Made by a program: the position numbers and the translations under genes | NCBI RefSeq assembly: GCF_000963925.1 | Contig: NZ_BAMV01000008.1 | Span: forward strand, 124,001-188,000 | Direction of reading: 5' to 3' | DNA length: 64,000 nt | From: Acetobacter cibinongensis | GTDB lineage: Bacteria > Pseudomonadota > Alphaproteobacteria > Acetobacterales > Acetobacteraceae | In this document: in pieces, positions 1-8,628 of the stretch | Layout of the letters: each line of letters opens with the position of its first letter | How positions within the stretch are numbered: position 1 is the first letter of the stretch | The notes under the pieces: model-generated | What the model was told of the DNA's origin: nothing | The model's input: only the letters and a program-made list of their open reading frames with translations | Database searches by the model: none

Positions 1-1992
1 GTGCGTATCGCCGGTCTGGTCGGGCAGGTGCGGGAAGGGTTGGTCAAACTTTCCCCCGATGGCCTGACACCCGTTGAGCAGCTTGAGGCAGTGCGTGAAC
101 GCTGTGCCTCCCTGTTGCGGGAGCAGCAGCGGATATGGACCGAACTGCGCGGCCTTCTGGCTGATGATGGCATTGTTTTATGTGAACCAGCCGACTTGAA
201 TGATGCCGACCGTGCATGGTTGGAAAACTGCTTTATGGATAGGGTTTTCCCGGTCCTTACGCCACTTGCCGTTGACCCGGCACACCCGTTGCCTTTCATT
301 CCCAATATGGGGCTGGCTCTGGGGTTGCGTCTTTTATCAGCCGATAACGGCGCGTTTGCCATGAACGCCCTTATTCTGCTGCCAGCACAGGTTGAGCGGT
401 TTATTCGCCTGCCGAGTGCGGCCGATGGTACGCGCTCCATACGCTTTATTCGTTTGGAAGACCTCATTACGCTGTGCATGGACAAGCTTTTCCCCGGTCT
501 GACCGTGGGGGAAAGCGGTATGATGCGCGTTGTGCGGGATACGGACGTTGAGTTTGAAGACGAGGCCGAAGATCTTGTCCGCTCCTATGAAAGTGCGCTC
601 AAACGCCGCCGGCGGGGTGTGGTCATCCATCTGGACATGGAGAAGCGCGTACCGGATGAACTGGCCGAGGCCATTGCGTCTGACCTTGACCTGCCGCCGG
701 AAGAAATTGCCATCCATTCTGGCATGATTGGTGTGGTTGACCTCAAGCAGATGATTGTGGATGACCGACCGGATCTGCTGTTCCCTCCCTACACACCCCG
801 TTTCCCGGAACGCATTCTGGACTTCAACGGCGACTGCTTTGCGGCTATCCGGGCTAAAGACCTTCTGGTCCACCATCCGTTCGAGAGCTTTGATGTGGTG
901 GTGCAGTTCCTGCGGCAGGCGGCGCTGGACCCGAATGTTATTGCCATCAAACAGACCCTTTATAGAACCTCCCGCGACTCTCCTATTGTCAAAGCGCTGA
1001 TTGAGGCTGCTGAAGCCGGCAAATCTGTCACGGCTATGGTTGAACTGCGCGCCCGGTTTGATGAGGAAGCCAATATCCGTCTGGCGCGGGCGCTTGAGGC
1101 AGCGGGCGTGCAGGTGGTGTTTGGGTTCTCGGACCTCAAAACACATGCAAAGCTCAGTCTGGTTGTGCGGCGGGAAGGAAACCAGGTTCGGTCCTACGCC
1201 CACTTTGGGACCGGCAACTACCACCCCATTACAGCCAAGATTTATACGGATCTTTCCTTCTTCACCTGCAAGCCGGAACTGGCCCGGGATTCTGCACGCC
1301 TGTTCAACTATGTGACCGGCTACGCCATGCCTGCGGAAATGGAAGCTATTTCCTTCTCGCCCATTACCATCCGCTCAACTCTGGTAGAGTTGATTGAGCA
1401 GGAAATGGCGCATGCCAAGGCGGGCAGGCCTGCCAATATCTGGCTGAAAATGAACTCACTGGTGGATCCAACGCTGATTGACCACCTCTATCGGGCCTCC
1501 TGTGCCGGTGTAAAAATTGCAGCGGTTATCCGGGGTATCTGCTGTCTGCGGCCGGGTGTTCCGGGCTTGTCTGAGAACATCCGTGTTAAATCCATTGTGG
1601 GGCGGTTTTTGGAACATTCCCGTATTTTTGTATTCGGGAATGGCCACCGCGTGCCATCGCGCTACGCAAAGGTCTATTTGTCTTCCGCTGACTGGATGAC
1701 CCGCAACATGGACTGGCGGGTTGAAAGCATGGTGCCTGTCACGAACGAGACCGTGCATGCGCAAATGCTGAACCAGATTATGGTCTCCAACATGAAAGAC
1801 AATCTACAGTCTTGGGCGCTGGAACAGAACGGCGTGTGGCGCAGGCTTTCACCGGGGGCACGGCCTTTCTCGGCGCATGACTGGTTCATGACACATCCGT
1901 CACTTTCAGGGCGCGGTTCTGCGGCGCATGAAGGGCCAATTCGTGCGCCGGCATCCTTACCTGCTTCCAAAGGCTTGATGTTTGGTGAATAA
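1..1992 (+). CDS. ppk1: Polyphosphate kinase 1, 5' end cut by the window
   Basis: Polyphosphate kinase reversibly transfers the gamma-phosphate of ATP onto a polyphosphate chain, at the inner face of the membrane. The visible 663 residues cover most of the protein. The usual N-terminal stretch (RELSWLxFN-type) is missing because the gene begins before base 1, so the first GTG is more likely an internal valine than a start. The catalytic region is intact: the autophosphorylated His is in KTHAKL (His382 of the visible frame), followed by HFGTGNYHP. The second conserved His is in EHSRIF (His539). The conserved YTDLSFFT segment is also present. The gene is followed after 60 bases by the exopolyphosphatase gene on the same strand, a common pairing that suggests an operon controlling the polyphosphate pool. 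The family assignment is secure; only the start lies outside the window. Confidence 0.96.
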   Translation: MRIAGLVGQVREGLVKLSPDGLTPVEQLEAVRERCASLLREQQRIWTELRGLLADDGIVLCEPADLNDADRAWLENCFMDRVFPVLTPLAVDPAHPLPFIPNMGLALGLRLLSADNGAFAMNALILLPAQVERFIRLPSAADGTRSIRFIRLEDLITLCMDKLFPGLTVGESGMMRVVRDTDVEFEDEAEDLVRSYESALKRRRRGVVIHLDMEKRVPDELAEAIASDLDLPPEEIAIHSGMIGVVDLKQMIVDDRPDLLFPPYTPRFPERILDFNGDCFAAIRAKDLLVHHPFESFDVVVQFLRQAALDPNVIAIKQTLYRTSRDSPIVKALIEAAEAGKSVTAMVELRARFDEEANIRLARALEAAGVQVVFGFSDLKTHAKLSLVVRREGNQVRSYAHFGTGNYHPITAKIYTDLSFFTCKPELARDSARLFNYVTGYAMPAEMEAISFSPITIRSTLVELIEQEMAHAKAGRPANIWLKMNSLVDPTLIDHLYRASCAGVKIAAVIRGICCLRPGVPGLSENIRVKSIVGRFLEHSRIFVFGNGHRVPSRYAKVYLSSADWMTRNMDWRVESMVPVTNETVHAQMLNQIMVSNMKDNLQSWALEQNGVWRRLSPGARPFSAHDWFMTHPSLSGRGSAAHEGPIRAPASLPASKGLMFGE

Positions 1993-2052
1993 GCACACCT
2001 GAACAGGAGCGGCGGGGTTTTCGCTGCTCTTTTTACAGAGTAGAAAGCTGGA

Positions 2053-3549
2053 ATGCAGACTGATACGCCACGCCGTTCGGCGGTTGTAGACCTTGGTTCA
2101 AACTCAGTGCGCCTTGTGGTGTTTGAGGGCGTATCGCGCAATCCAGTTCCTATTTTTAACGAAAAGGCAGTCCTGCGCCTTGGGCGTGGGCTGACCACCA
2201 CTGGCCGCCTGAATGAAGAGGGTGTCAGTATGGCTATGGAAGTGCTTAATCGCTTCCATGCCATTGCGCGGGGCATGAGTGCAGACCCGTTTGAAATTCT
2301 GGCGACAGCCGCCGTGCGGGATGCCGCGAATGGTCCGGAATTTGTGGCTGCTCTGCGTGCCAATATGCCAGATGTTCCCATTCGTATTTTGTCAGGGGAG
2401 GAAGAGGCCGATCACTCCGCCATTGGGGTGATGTGCGGTATTCCCGGAGCCTCCGGTCTGGTTGCGGATGTTGGCGGTGGCTCATTGGAACTGATTCGCC
2501 TGACCAGTGACGGCAGGCACGATGCCAATACCCTGCCTCTGGGAGTTATTCGGCTGGGTGACCGGTCTAAAGGTGATTTAACAGCCGCTAAAAATCTGGC
2601 GGATGCGGACATCAACGGCGTTGAGTGGCTGTCCAAAGTTAAGGGCGACACGCTGTATCTGGTAGGCGGGGCCTTCCGTGCCATGGCGCGGTTGCACATT
2701 GCCCGGATGCAGTATCCGCTCAATATTGTGCACTACTATACTCTGGCAACGGAAGAAGCGCGGGAAATGACAGGCTGGCTGCTTCACGCACCCCGCCGCG
2801 CCCTTGAGCGTTTGCCCGGAGCCCCCAAGAAACGACTGGATGACGTGCCGTTTGCCGCTACGGTGCTGCGCCGTTTGCTGCGTAAGGTGCAGCCAGACCG
2901 GGTCGTGTTCTGTGTCGATGGCCTGCGTGAAGGCTGGTACATGCTCAATGTCGCGCCGGACTGCCTGCCACAGGACCCCATGCAGGCTGTGGCGCAGGAC
3001 ATGTGTGCCCGGTTGGGCCGTAGCAATAAGCTGCCAAAAGCCCTGATAAAATGGACCGCACCGCTTTTTGCCAAGGAAACTGAGCGCCAGCAGCATTTGC
3101 GGCATATTGCCTGCTGGCTTTCGGATGTTGGTAGTCACGACCACCCGGAATACCGGGCTGAGCAGACCTACTGGCGTATTCTGCGCGTACAGGGGGTTGG
3201 GTTTGACCACGAGGCACGCGCATGGTTGGCCTTGGCTCTTGCCGTGCGATACGCCGTGGACATAAACGCAACCTTTCTGGCGTCCTCCCGCGCATTGCTG
3301 GATGAAGCCGCATGGAAGCAGGCTGTGGTGCTGGGGCAGACGCTTCGGTTGGCCTATTCTGTCTCGGGTGGTACCGCAATCCTGCTGGATGGGACTGAGT
3401 TGGCGTGGGAGCAGAAAGAACTGGTGCTTCGGCTTGAAACGTCCCGCGTTGCGGTTAAGGGCGAAAGCGTCGGGCGCGGCCTGAGCCGCCTGGGGCAGGC
3501 GCTCTCTGTCATGACACGTCTGGTCGAGGCCGAGCACGACGCCAAGTAA
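2053..3549 (+). CDS. ppx: Exopolyphosphatase, Ppx/GppA family
   Basis: Ppx removes terminal phosphates from polyphosphate; some family members also hydrolyse pppGpp. The 498-residue protein has the two phosphate-binding loops of the actin-like ATPase fold: DLGSNSVRLVVFE near residues 13-25 and ADVGGGSLELI near residues 138-148. The acidic EEEAD segment just before the second loop fits the catalytic Glu region. The rest is the helical C-terminal half typical of the longer alphaproteobacterial form. The ATG start follows a weak purine stretch (agctgga). It sits directly downstream of ppk1, and a hairpin followed by a short T-rich run lies after the stop codon. Sequence alone cannot separate exopolyphosphatase from pppGpp phosphatase activity, but the ppk1 neighbour favours polyphosphate. 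Confidence 0.93.
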   Translation: MQTDTPRRSAVVDLGSNSVRLVVFEGVSRNPVPIFNEKAVLRLGRGLTTTGRLNEEGVSMAMEVLNRFHAIARGMSADPFEILATAAVRDAANGPEFVAALRANMPDVPIRILSGEEEADHSAIGVMCGIPGASGLVADVGGGSLELIRLTSDGRHDANTLPLGVIRLGDRSKGDLTAAKNLADADINGVEWLSKVKGDTLYLVGGAFRAMARLHIARMQYPLNIVHYYTLATEEAREMTGWLLHAPRRALERLPGAPKKRLDDVPFAATVLRRLLRKVQPDRVVFCVDGLREGWYMLNVAPDCLPQDPMQAVAQDMCARLGRSNKLPKALIKWTAPLFAKETERQQHLRHIACWLSDVGSHDHPEYRAEQTYWRILRVQGVGFDHEARAWLALALAVRYAVDINATFLASSRALLDEAAWKQAVVLGQTLRLAYSVSGGTAILLDGTELAWEQKELVLRLETSRVAVKGESVGRGLSRLGQALSVMTRLVEAEHDAK

Positions 3550-3581
3550 ACCCAGACCCAACACTGTTTACGCTATCTGAC

Positions 3582-3608
3582 CCTGCCGCTATGGGCGGCG
3601 GGTTCTTT
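3582..3608 (+). terminator. Probable terminator after ppk1-ppx
   Basis: CCTGCCGC (3582-3589) pairs with GCGGCGGG (3595-3602) around a five-base loop, with one T-G wobble. TTCTTT follows at 3603-3608. The position just after the ppx stop codon fits a Rho-independent terminator, although the T run is short. Confidence 0.5.
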
Positions 3609-3751
3609 AAGGCTGGACAGACCTGATGGTTCTAGGCCAATTTGGTGGGGAAGCACCTGTTTTCGGCATCTGCTCGTCAAGGGGTGGAAACAAGCGGCAC
3701 TGACCTACACAATGGGATGTGCATGACCAAGTAGTCAGTGGAAAATAGCCT

Positions 3752-6082
3752 GTGTCTTCTGATGAGATAGTTGATCCCACCTTCCAGCATGACGTTTCAA
3801 TACGCCGGGTGCTGCTGCACCTTGTGCTGCCTTTGCTGGCCCTTGTGCTAGGTATTCTGGCTGTTGTGCTGATTGGCGTGCATTCCTACCGCACCACACG
3901 GGCAGGGGTTCAGTCTCTTACGCACGAACTGCTGGGTGCGGTGCAGCATTATATCGGGCAGGAAGTCTCAGATTACATCATGCCCGCTGCCGCAGGGAAT
4001 ATTATTGCGGCCGGTATGATAGGGCATGTGCCCGCCGCCGTGCAGGACCGTGTTTTCTACTCCTACGGCGGGGCAATGCTGCGGAGCGTGCCGCAGATAC
4101 AGTCTTTTTATCTGGCAGATGATGAAGGGCACTTCACGCTTATTACGCGCCGTAAGGATGGTAAAAACCAGGAGCGCACAACGCTCCAGGTGCGGAATGG
4201 CCATAAGGTCTTCCATCATGACTATTATACCGATGATGGTGAAAAAATTGGCGAGGCCGATGATGACGCCAAGGATTATGACCCCCGCAACCGCCCCTGG
4301 TACCAGAACACTGAAAACAGTAACGAGATAAAATGGACACAGCCTTATCTGTTCGCAACAGATAAGCAGTTTGTCATGACCAGCTCCATGCGCTTCAAGG
4401 CGCAGGACGGCCACACGCTGGTTTTTGCCACCAATATCTCCCTGAACGAACTCAGTGGGTTTCTGGATAAAATCAAGGTCGGCAAGACAGGCAACGCTAT
4501 TATTCTGGATAGCAAAGGCCGGGTCATGGCTGGTCGGCACCTGATGCAGCAGGCCGAGGCTGCCGGGTGGGACCCCAATAAAATGGTCCTCAATCCCAAG
4601 ACGCATCCGGTTTTTGCGCGTGGTTTTGACCATTACCGTGTGCGCGGCGTTGGCGCACACAGCTTTGCCCTGAATGGCAAACGCTATGTCACCATAGCGT
4701 CGCTCCTGCCTAATTCTTCTGAAGGCTGGATTTTGCTGCTTTCCGCGCCGGAGAGTGATTTTTCGAGTTTTGCAGAACAAAGCAGCCGCCAGAGCCTTCA
4801 GTTTGCGGGCATTATTATTGTTTTCTCCATTGTGCTGGCAGGGTTGCTGATCCGGCAGGTGCGGCGTTCTGAGCGCAGTGACCGTAGGCTGGAAGCACAG
4901 GCAAACCAGATTTCGCGGGAAGTATCAGCGGTACAACAGGTGGCTGTCACGCCACGACTGTTTGAGCTTTCCAATGATTCTCTGGTGCTGACCGAGCAGT
5001 TGGCTCATATGGCGCAGGCCCGCAGAGCCAGCATCTGGCGCTTCCTGCATGATGGCTCTGCCATGATCTGCGAAGATTCCTACGACCTGAAGCAGGATAC
5101 CCATTCCGGCGGCTTTGAAATGTCCCGCACGGAAATGGAAGCATTTTTCCAGGCGATTGAGGAAGGCGAGGCCTTTACCGTTGCCCGCGCTGCGTCAGAC
5201 CCACGCACGGCACAGTTTGAACGACTGGTCATGCGTGAGGTTGGTACGCGCGAACTTTCGGTGCACCCGGTACATAATGCCGAAGGTATTGTGGGGGCAC
5301 TGGTGCTGGAGGATGCCAGCATGGCTGAGCATCTGGTCTATTTTGTTGACCTTGTGGGCTCCATTACCGGTGTACGTCTGGCGTCTATTTATAACCGCTC
5401 AGCCGAGCAGCCGGATGCACAGAGCACTGCGGATGCAATGCATCAGGCGCTTCAGCAAGCGGCGTCTCTGCCTGCAACCCGGTTTGACAATATGCTCATG
5501 CGTGCGCCGCAGATGGGTGGTGTGTCAGCCTCCGGCATTTATCCGGCGGTGGCTGTGCTGGTCATTACCTTTAGTGACCCGGTGGTGGATGGCAGTGCAG
5601 AAACCGCGCAGCTTCTGGCGCTTATCGACCATCTGGCAACAGAAGTGCAGCGTATTGCACTGGAGCGCCATCTGTTTGCTGTAGAAGTGGCCGGTCACAG
5701 GCTGATTTGCATGGCAGGCTGCACGGCGGAAGAAGACCCAACTGCCCTTATTCGTATGGCAGATGCCGCCCTGACAATGCGTGAAACCTTTATGGCTGCA
5801 TTGTCAGCGTCCAACCTTGAACCGGTCTTTACCATGGGGCTGGACTACGGTGCAGCCTTTGGTGGTGCCGTGGGGGAAGAGCCCAAGGTGTTTAACCTGT
5901 GGGGGCAAACTGTGTCCGTGGCCGAACTTATGGCGCAAGGGGCATCAGACGCCGGGACCATTCAGGTGACCGAGCGGGTTTATACTGAACTGCGGGACCG
6001 CTACCTGTTCAGAAGCCGCGGCGCGTTCTTTGCTCCGCACCTTGGCCTTGCCCGCGCTTATATTCTGGCCGCGCGCCGATGA
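3752..6082 (+). CDS. Membrane sensor: dCache, GAF and degenerate class III cyclase-like domain
   Basis: This 776-residue protein has a transmembrane segment near residues 20-44 and a periplasmic dCache-type sensor region (about 45-345) containing the typical DPRNRPWYQ motif (177-185). A second transmembrane helix (about 351-368) and a GAF-like domain (about 395-547) follow. The C-terminal part (about 593-776) has the adenylate/guanylate cyclase fold pattern, including MGLDYG...GGAVGEE...NLWGQTVSVAEL. The residues that make a cyclase active are absent: the first metal Asp region reads AVLVITFSD, the GD motif reads AGHR (His649), and the usual VNxAxR reads VSVAEL. It is therefore probably a binding or signalling module, not an enzyme. 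The GTG start is the first good one in frame. The stop overlaps the permease start by four bases (ATGA), indicating translational coupling to the Mla-like genes. Confidence 0.82.
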   Translation: MSSDEIVDPTFQHDVSIRRVLLHLVLPLLALVLGILAVVLIGVHSYRTTRAGVQSLTHELLGAVQHYIGQEVSDYIMPAAAGNIIAAGMIGHVPAAVQDRVFYSYGGAMLRSVPQIQSFYLADDEGHFTLITRRKDGKNQERTTLQVRNGHKVFHHDYYTDDGEKIGEADDDAKDYDPRNRPWYQNTENSNEIKWTQPYLFATDKQFVMTSSMRFKAQDGHTLVFATNISLNELSGFLDKIKVGKTGNAIILDSKGRVMAGRHLMQQAEAAGWDPNKMVLNPKTHPVFARGFDHYRVRGVGAHSFALNGKRYVTIASLLPNSSEGWILLLSAPESDFSSFAEQSSRQSLQFAGIIIVFSIVLAGLLIRQVRRSERSDRRLEAQANQISREVSAVQQVAVTPRLFELSNDSLVLTEQLAHMAQARRASIWRFLHDGSAMICEDSYDLKQDTHSGGFEMSRTEMEAFFQAIEEGEAFTVARAASDPRTAQFERLVMREVGTRELSVHPVHNAEGIVGALVLEDASMAEHLVYFVDLVGSITGVRLASIYNRSAEQPDAQSTADAMHQALQQAASLPATRFDNMLMRAPQMGGVSASGIYPAVAVLVITFSDPVVDGSAETAQLLALIDHLATEVQRIALERHLFAVEVAGHRLICMAGCTAEEDPTALIRMADAALTMRETFMAALSASNLEPVFTMGLDYGAAFGGAVGEEPKVFNLWGQTVSVAELMAQGASDAGTIQVTERVYTELRDRYLFRSRGAFFAPHLGLARAYILAARR

Positions 6083-6972
6083 GTGAGAGCAATGCTAACC
6101 CGCGTGAACCGGGCAGCGACCGCGACCCTATTCTGGAAGCCGAAAGCAAACGGCAGACACAGCATACCCCGTTTGTGCTGCATGTCTGGGTCCGGCAGAA
6201 ACTGGCCCTGCTGGGGCGGCTAACCCGGCACCAGCTCTGGTTTTTCCTCATCATGCTGGGGGCCTGCTGGGGTGTTGTGTTTGAGAGCTTTCGTGCCCAT
6301 TCCTGGCGCAGGACGGTTCGGTATGAATTTGGGGTGACACTGAACAGTGTTGTTGGTGGCGGGCTGATAGCAACCCTGTTTGCTGGCACACTGACCGGCG
6401 TTGCGGCAGTTTCCCAAACCATTTACTGGCTGGGTCTGGCTGGGTTGGCCAAAATGACCGGGTCCATTCTGGTCAATGTGGTGGTGCGGGAAATTGCGCC
6501 CATTCTGGTTGGTATTCTGCTGCTGGGCCGGAATGGCATGCTGTCTGTAACCGAACTAGGGTTGCTGACTACCAGCGGGCAGATCCGGTCCTTTCAGGCG
6601 CAGGGGCTGGACCCGTTTCTGCTGCTGGTTCTGCCGCGCACATTGGCCTTTACGGTGGGCGGGTTCACGCTGGGTATTCTGTTCTCGTTTGCATCACTGG
6701 TGACGGGGTATGTCATCAGTCGTATTTCGGGCGTGATTACCAATCCGGTCTGGACATTTTTTTATGACGTAGTGGGCGGCATGTCCGGTGCGGACTATAT
6801 CATCATACCGCTCAAGTTCATTACGGTCGGGTTCGTGGTTGGCGTTGGCGGGTGCCTGACCGGCCTTACGGCGACCAATCAGGATAACCTGCGTACCTTG
6901 CTCCCCCGGGGATTTTCTCGTGGCCTGCTGATTGTTATGGCCGTGAGCGTTCTGTTCAGTCTGGATCTGTAA
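6079..6972 (+). CDS. MlaE-type ABC permease of an Mla/MCE phospholipid transport system
   Basis: The 297-residue protein is a multi-pass inner membrane permease of the MlaE family, which works with an ATPase and an MCE-domain protein to move lipids between inner and outer membranes. The family core is well kept: REIAPILVGILLLGRNG (137-153), ELG (159-161), QI (168-169), the coupling-helix region GLDPF (176-180) and VLPRTLAF (184-191). About 50 polar N-terminal residues precede the first hydrophobic helix. The start codon lies inside the stop of the sensor gene, and the ATPase gene begins four bases after this stop. Because the coupling region is conserved, the permease still looks able to bind a nucleotide-binding subunit, which contrasts with the degenerate ATPase encoded next. 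Confidence 0.9.
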   Translation: MSESNANPREPGSDRDPILEAESKRQTQHTPFVLHVWVRQKLALLGRLTRHQLWFFLIMLGACWGVVFESFRAHSWRRTVRYEFGVTLNSVVGGGLIATLFAGTLTGVAAVSQTIYWLGLAGLAKMTGSILVNVVVREIAPILVGILLLGRNGMLSVTELGLLTTSGQIRSFQAQGLDPFLLLVLPRTLAFTVGGFTLGILFSFASLVTGYVISRISGVITNPVWTFFYDVVGGMSGADYIIIPLKFITVGFVVGVGGCLTGLTATNQDNLRTLLPRGFSRGLLIVMAVSVLFSLDL

Positions 6973-6976
6973 CGCC

Positions 6977-7678
6977 ATGGATACACGCGCCACAGGCCCC
7001 GTTCTGGAGTTGAACAAGGCCGTTCCATCCTTTGATGAAAGTGGGTTGCCACCTGTACCCTTCAGCATGAGACTCATGCCGGGGGACTGTGCCGTTGTGG
7101 AAGCGCGCGATGCCTCCCGCACTACTATTTTTGCGGATATGTGTTCCGGTCTGGTGCCGCTGACAGATGGCTCTGTTAAGTTCATGGGGCTGGATTGGAA
7201 CGAACTGCACGACCGGGAAACAAACGCCCTGCGTGGCCGTATTGGCCGTATGACACGGCGGCAGAGCTGGGCGGATTTTCTGGGTACGCATATGGGTATT
7301 ATGCTCCAGCAGCTACACCACACCACGCGGGATATGGAAGATGTGGTGGCTGAAGCGACACGACTGAGTGAATGGTTTGGGCTGCCCGGTTTGCCGGTGC
7401 TGCGGCCAACCATGCTCTCGGATGGAGATTTGTTGCGGGCGGCCTGTGTTCGGGCTTTTATGGGCCGTCCGCGCCTTCTGCTTCTGGAAGACCCGCTGGA
7501 AGCAAGCTCCGCAGACCTGGAGGCCGCCTTTCTTGGCGCGCTGACAACGGCGCGGGACAAGGGGGCTGGTGTTATCTGGCTGGTGCGCAATAATGCCGTA
7601 TGGCAAGGCTACCGGCAGGGTATAACCAGTATGTGGCGTCTCGCCGATGACGGGCTAGTAGCAGTACGGACGGGGTAA
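6977..7678 (+). CDS. MlaF-like ABC ATPase subunit with degenerate catalytic motifs
   Basis: The 233-residue protein has ABC ATPase layout: a PGDCAVVEA strand before the Walker A position, an LTDGSVKFMG segment, a signature-like LSDGD (147-151), a Walker B strand LLLLEDP (167-173) and a D-loop region. Its position between MlaE and MlaD genes identifies it as the MlaF equivalent. Key residues are altered. Walker A reads EARDASRTT (42-50), with no glycines and Arg48 in place of the invariant Lys. Walker B has Glu-Asp in place of Asp-Glu. The H-loop His position reads VRNN (203-206). ATP hydrolysis by the usual mechanism is therefore doubtful. The reading frame is intact and overlaps its neighbour by one base (TAATG), so this is a maintained gene and not decay. 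Assignment to the family is sound; activity is inferred from motif loss only. Confidence 0.8.
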   Translation: MDTRATGPVLELNKAVPSFDESGLPPVPFSMRLMPGDCAVVEARDASRTTIFADMCSGLVPLTDGSVKFMGLDWNELHDRETNALRGRIGRMTRRQSWADFLGTHMGIMLQQLHHTTRDMEDVVAEATRLSEWFGLPGLPVLRPTMLSDGDLLRAACVRAFMGRPRLLLLEDPLEASSADLEAAFLGALTTARDKGAGVIWLVRNNAVWQGYRQGITSMWRLADDGLVAVRTG

Positions 7679-8628
7679 TGTTCCAGATCCGCTTACGACA
7701 AAAAGTAAAACCGCTGATCTCTCTTCGCTATGCGGATGAGTGGGTAGGCTTCCTTGTACTTCTGAGTCTGGTGCTTTTTGCAGGTGCCGTGATTGAGGCC
7801 GGGGTACTGCGGGACTGGTTGACGCCCCCGGCCAAATTGCGGGTAACCCTGCCAGATGGCGGCGTTGGCGGCCTGACGGTTGGGGGCGATGTGCAGCTTC
7901 TGGGCGCACATGCCGGGACTATTCGGTCCATCAAGCTTAATCCGTCTGGCGATATGTATGTGATGGTGGACCTTGACCCGCAGGCCAAGCCGTTCATCCG
8001 CCGGGATAGTACCGCCCTTATCCGCAAGCAGTTTATTGTGGCCGGGTCAGCCTATCTGGACCTCAACCGTGGCCACGGAGACGCCATGGACTGGGATTAC
8101 GCGGTTATCAGCGCAACGCCTGCGCCAAACCCTGCTGATATGATTACGGCGACCTTGAATGACATTCAGGCCGAAATTATGCCTGCGCTGGGGAATGCGC
8201 GCCACATGATGGCCCAGATGGATGCCACCATTACAGACATGCATGCCGGCAAGGGCACTATTGGCCAGTTGATGACCAATGATGATCTGATCCGTCAGGC
8301 GCAGTCTGCGGCTGTGTCGCTCAACACGATTATTGAGCGGTTGAAGCCTCTTGAAAAGCAGATGTCCGGCATCATGGCAAAAACCGATTCAACAATGGGT
8401 AATATCAAATCCGCGACCCATGACCTTAAAGGCGCTACGCCACATCTGCCCGCTATTGCTGGCAGCCTTGAGGCCAGTACGGCAGACCTGCCCGCCATGT
8501 TGGCGCAGGCGCAGGCCACCTTGTATGGGCTTGAAAAGCTGACCGATCAGCTCCGTGGGATGTGGCTGTTGGGAGGCTCAAAAGTGGATAGCAAGAACCG
8601 TCTGGCACCACAGCAGGTACGCCCATGA
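7678..8628 (+). CDS. MCE-domain (MlaD-like) lipid-binding protein
   Basis: This 316-residue protein is anchored by one transmembrane helix (about residues 23-41) and carries a single MCE domain (about 50-132) with the family pattern LTVGGDVQLLGAHAGTIRSI and the later FIVAGSAYLDL. MCE proteins form hexameric rings that channel phospholipids. Residues about 150-316 are mostly helical and polar (repeated Met, Asp, Thr and Ala), as in MlaD proteins with long periplasmic tails. The start ATG overlaps the ATPase stop, and the stop overlaps the lipoprotein start by four bases, so all four transport genes are probably translated as a coupled set. The direction of lipid movement cannot be told from sequence. 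Confidence 0.9.
   Translation: MFQIRLRQKVKPLISLRYADEWVGFLVLLSLVLFAGAVIEAGVLRDWLTPPAKLRVTLPDGGVGGLTVGGDVQLLGAHAGTIRSIKLNPSGDMYVMVDLDPQAKPFIRRDSTALIRKQFIVAGSAYLDLNRGHGDAMDWDYAVISATPAPNPADMITATLNDIQAEIMPALGNARHMMAQMDATITDMHAGKGTIGQLMTNDDLIRQAQSAAVSLNTIIERLKPLEKQMSGIMAKTDSTMGNIKSATHDLKGATPHLPAIAGSLEASTADLPAMLAQAQATLYGLEKLTDQLRGMWLLGGSKVDSKNRLAPQQVRP

Noticed and set aside
337-1224. Long minus-strand frame opposite ppk1
   Set aside because: Lies entirely opposite the conserved PPK catalytic core, has no family features and reads as a codon-bias shadow.
2578-3564. Long minus-strand frame opposite ppx
   Set aside because: No recognisable motif, unlikely composition (many His, Gln, Arg), overlaps a secure gene.
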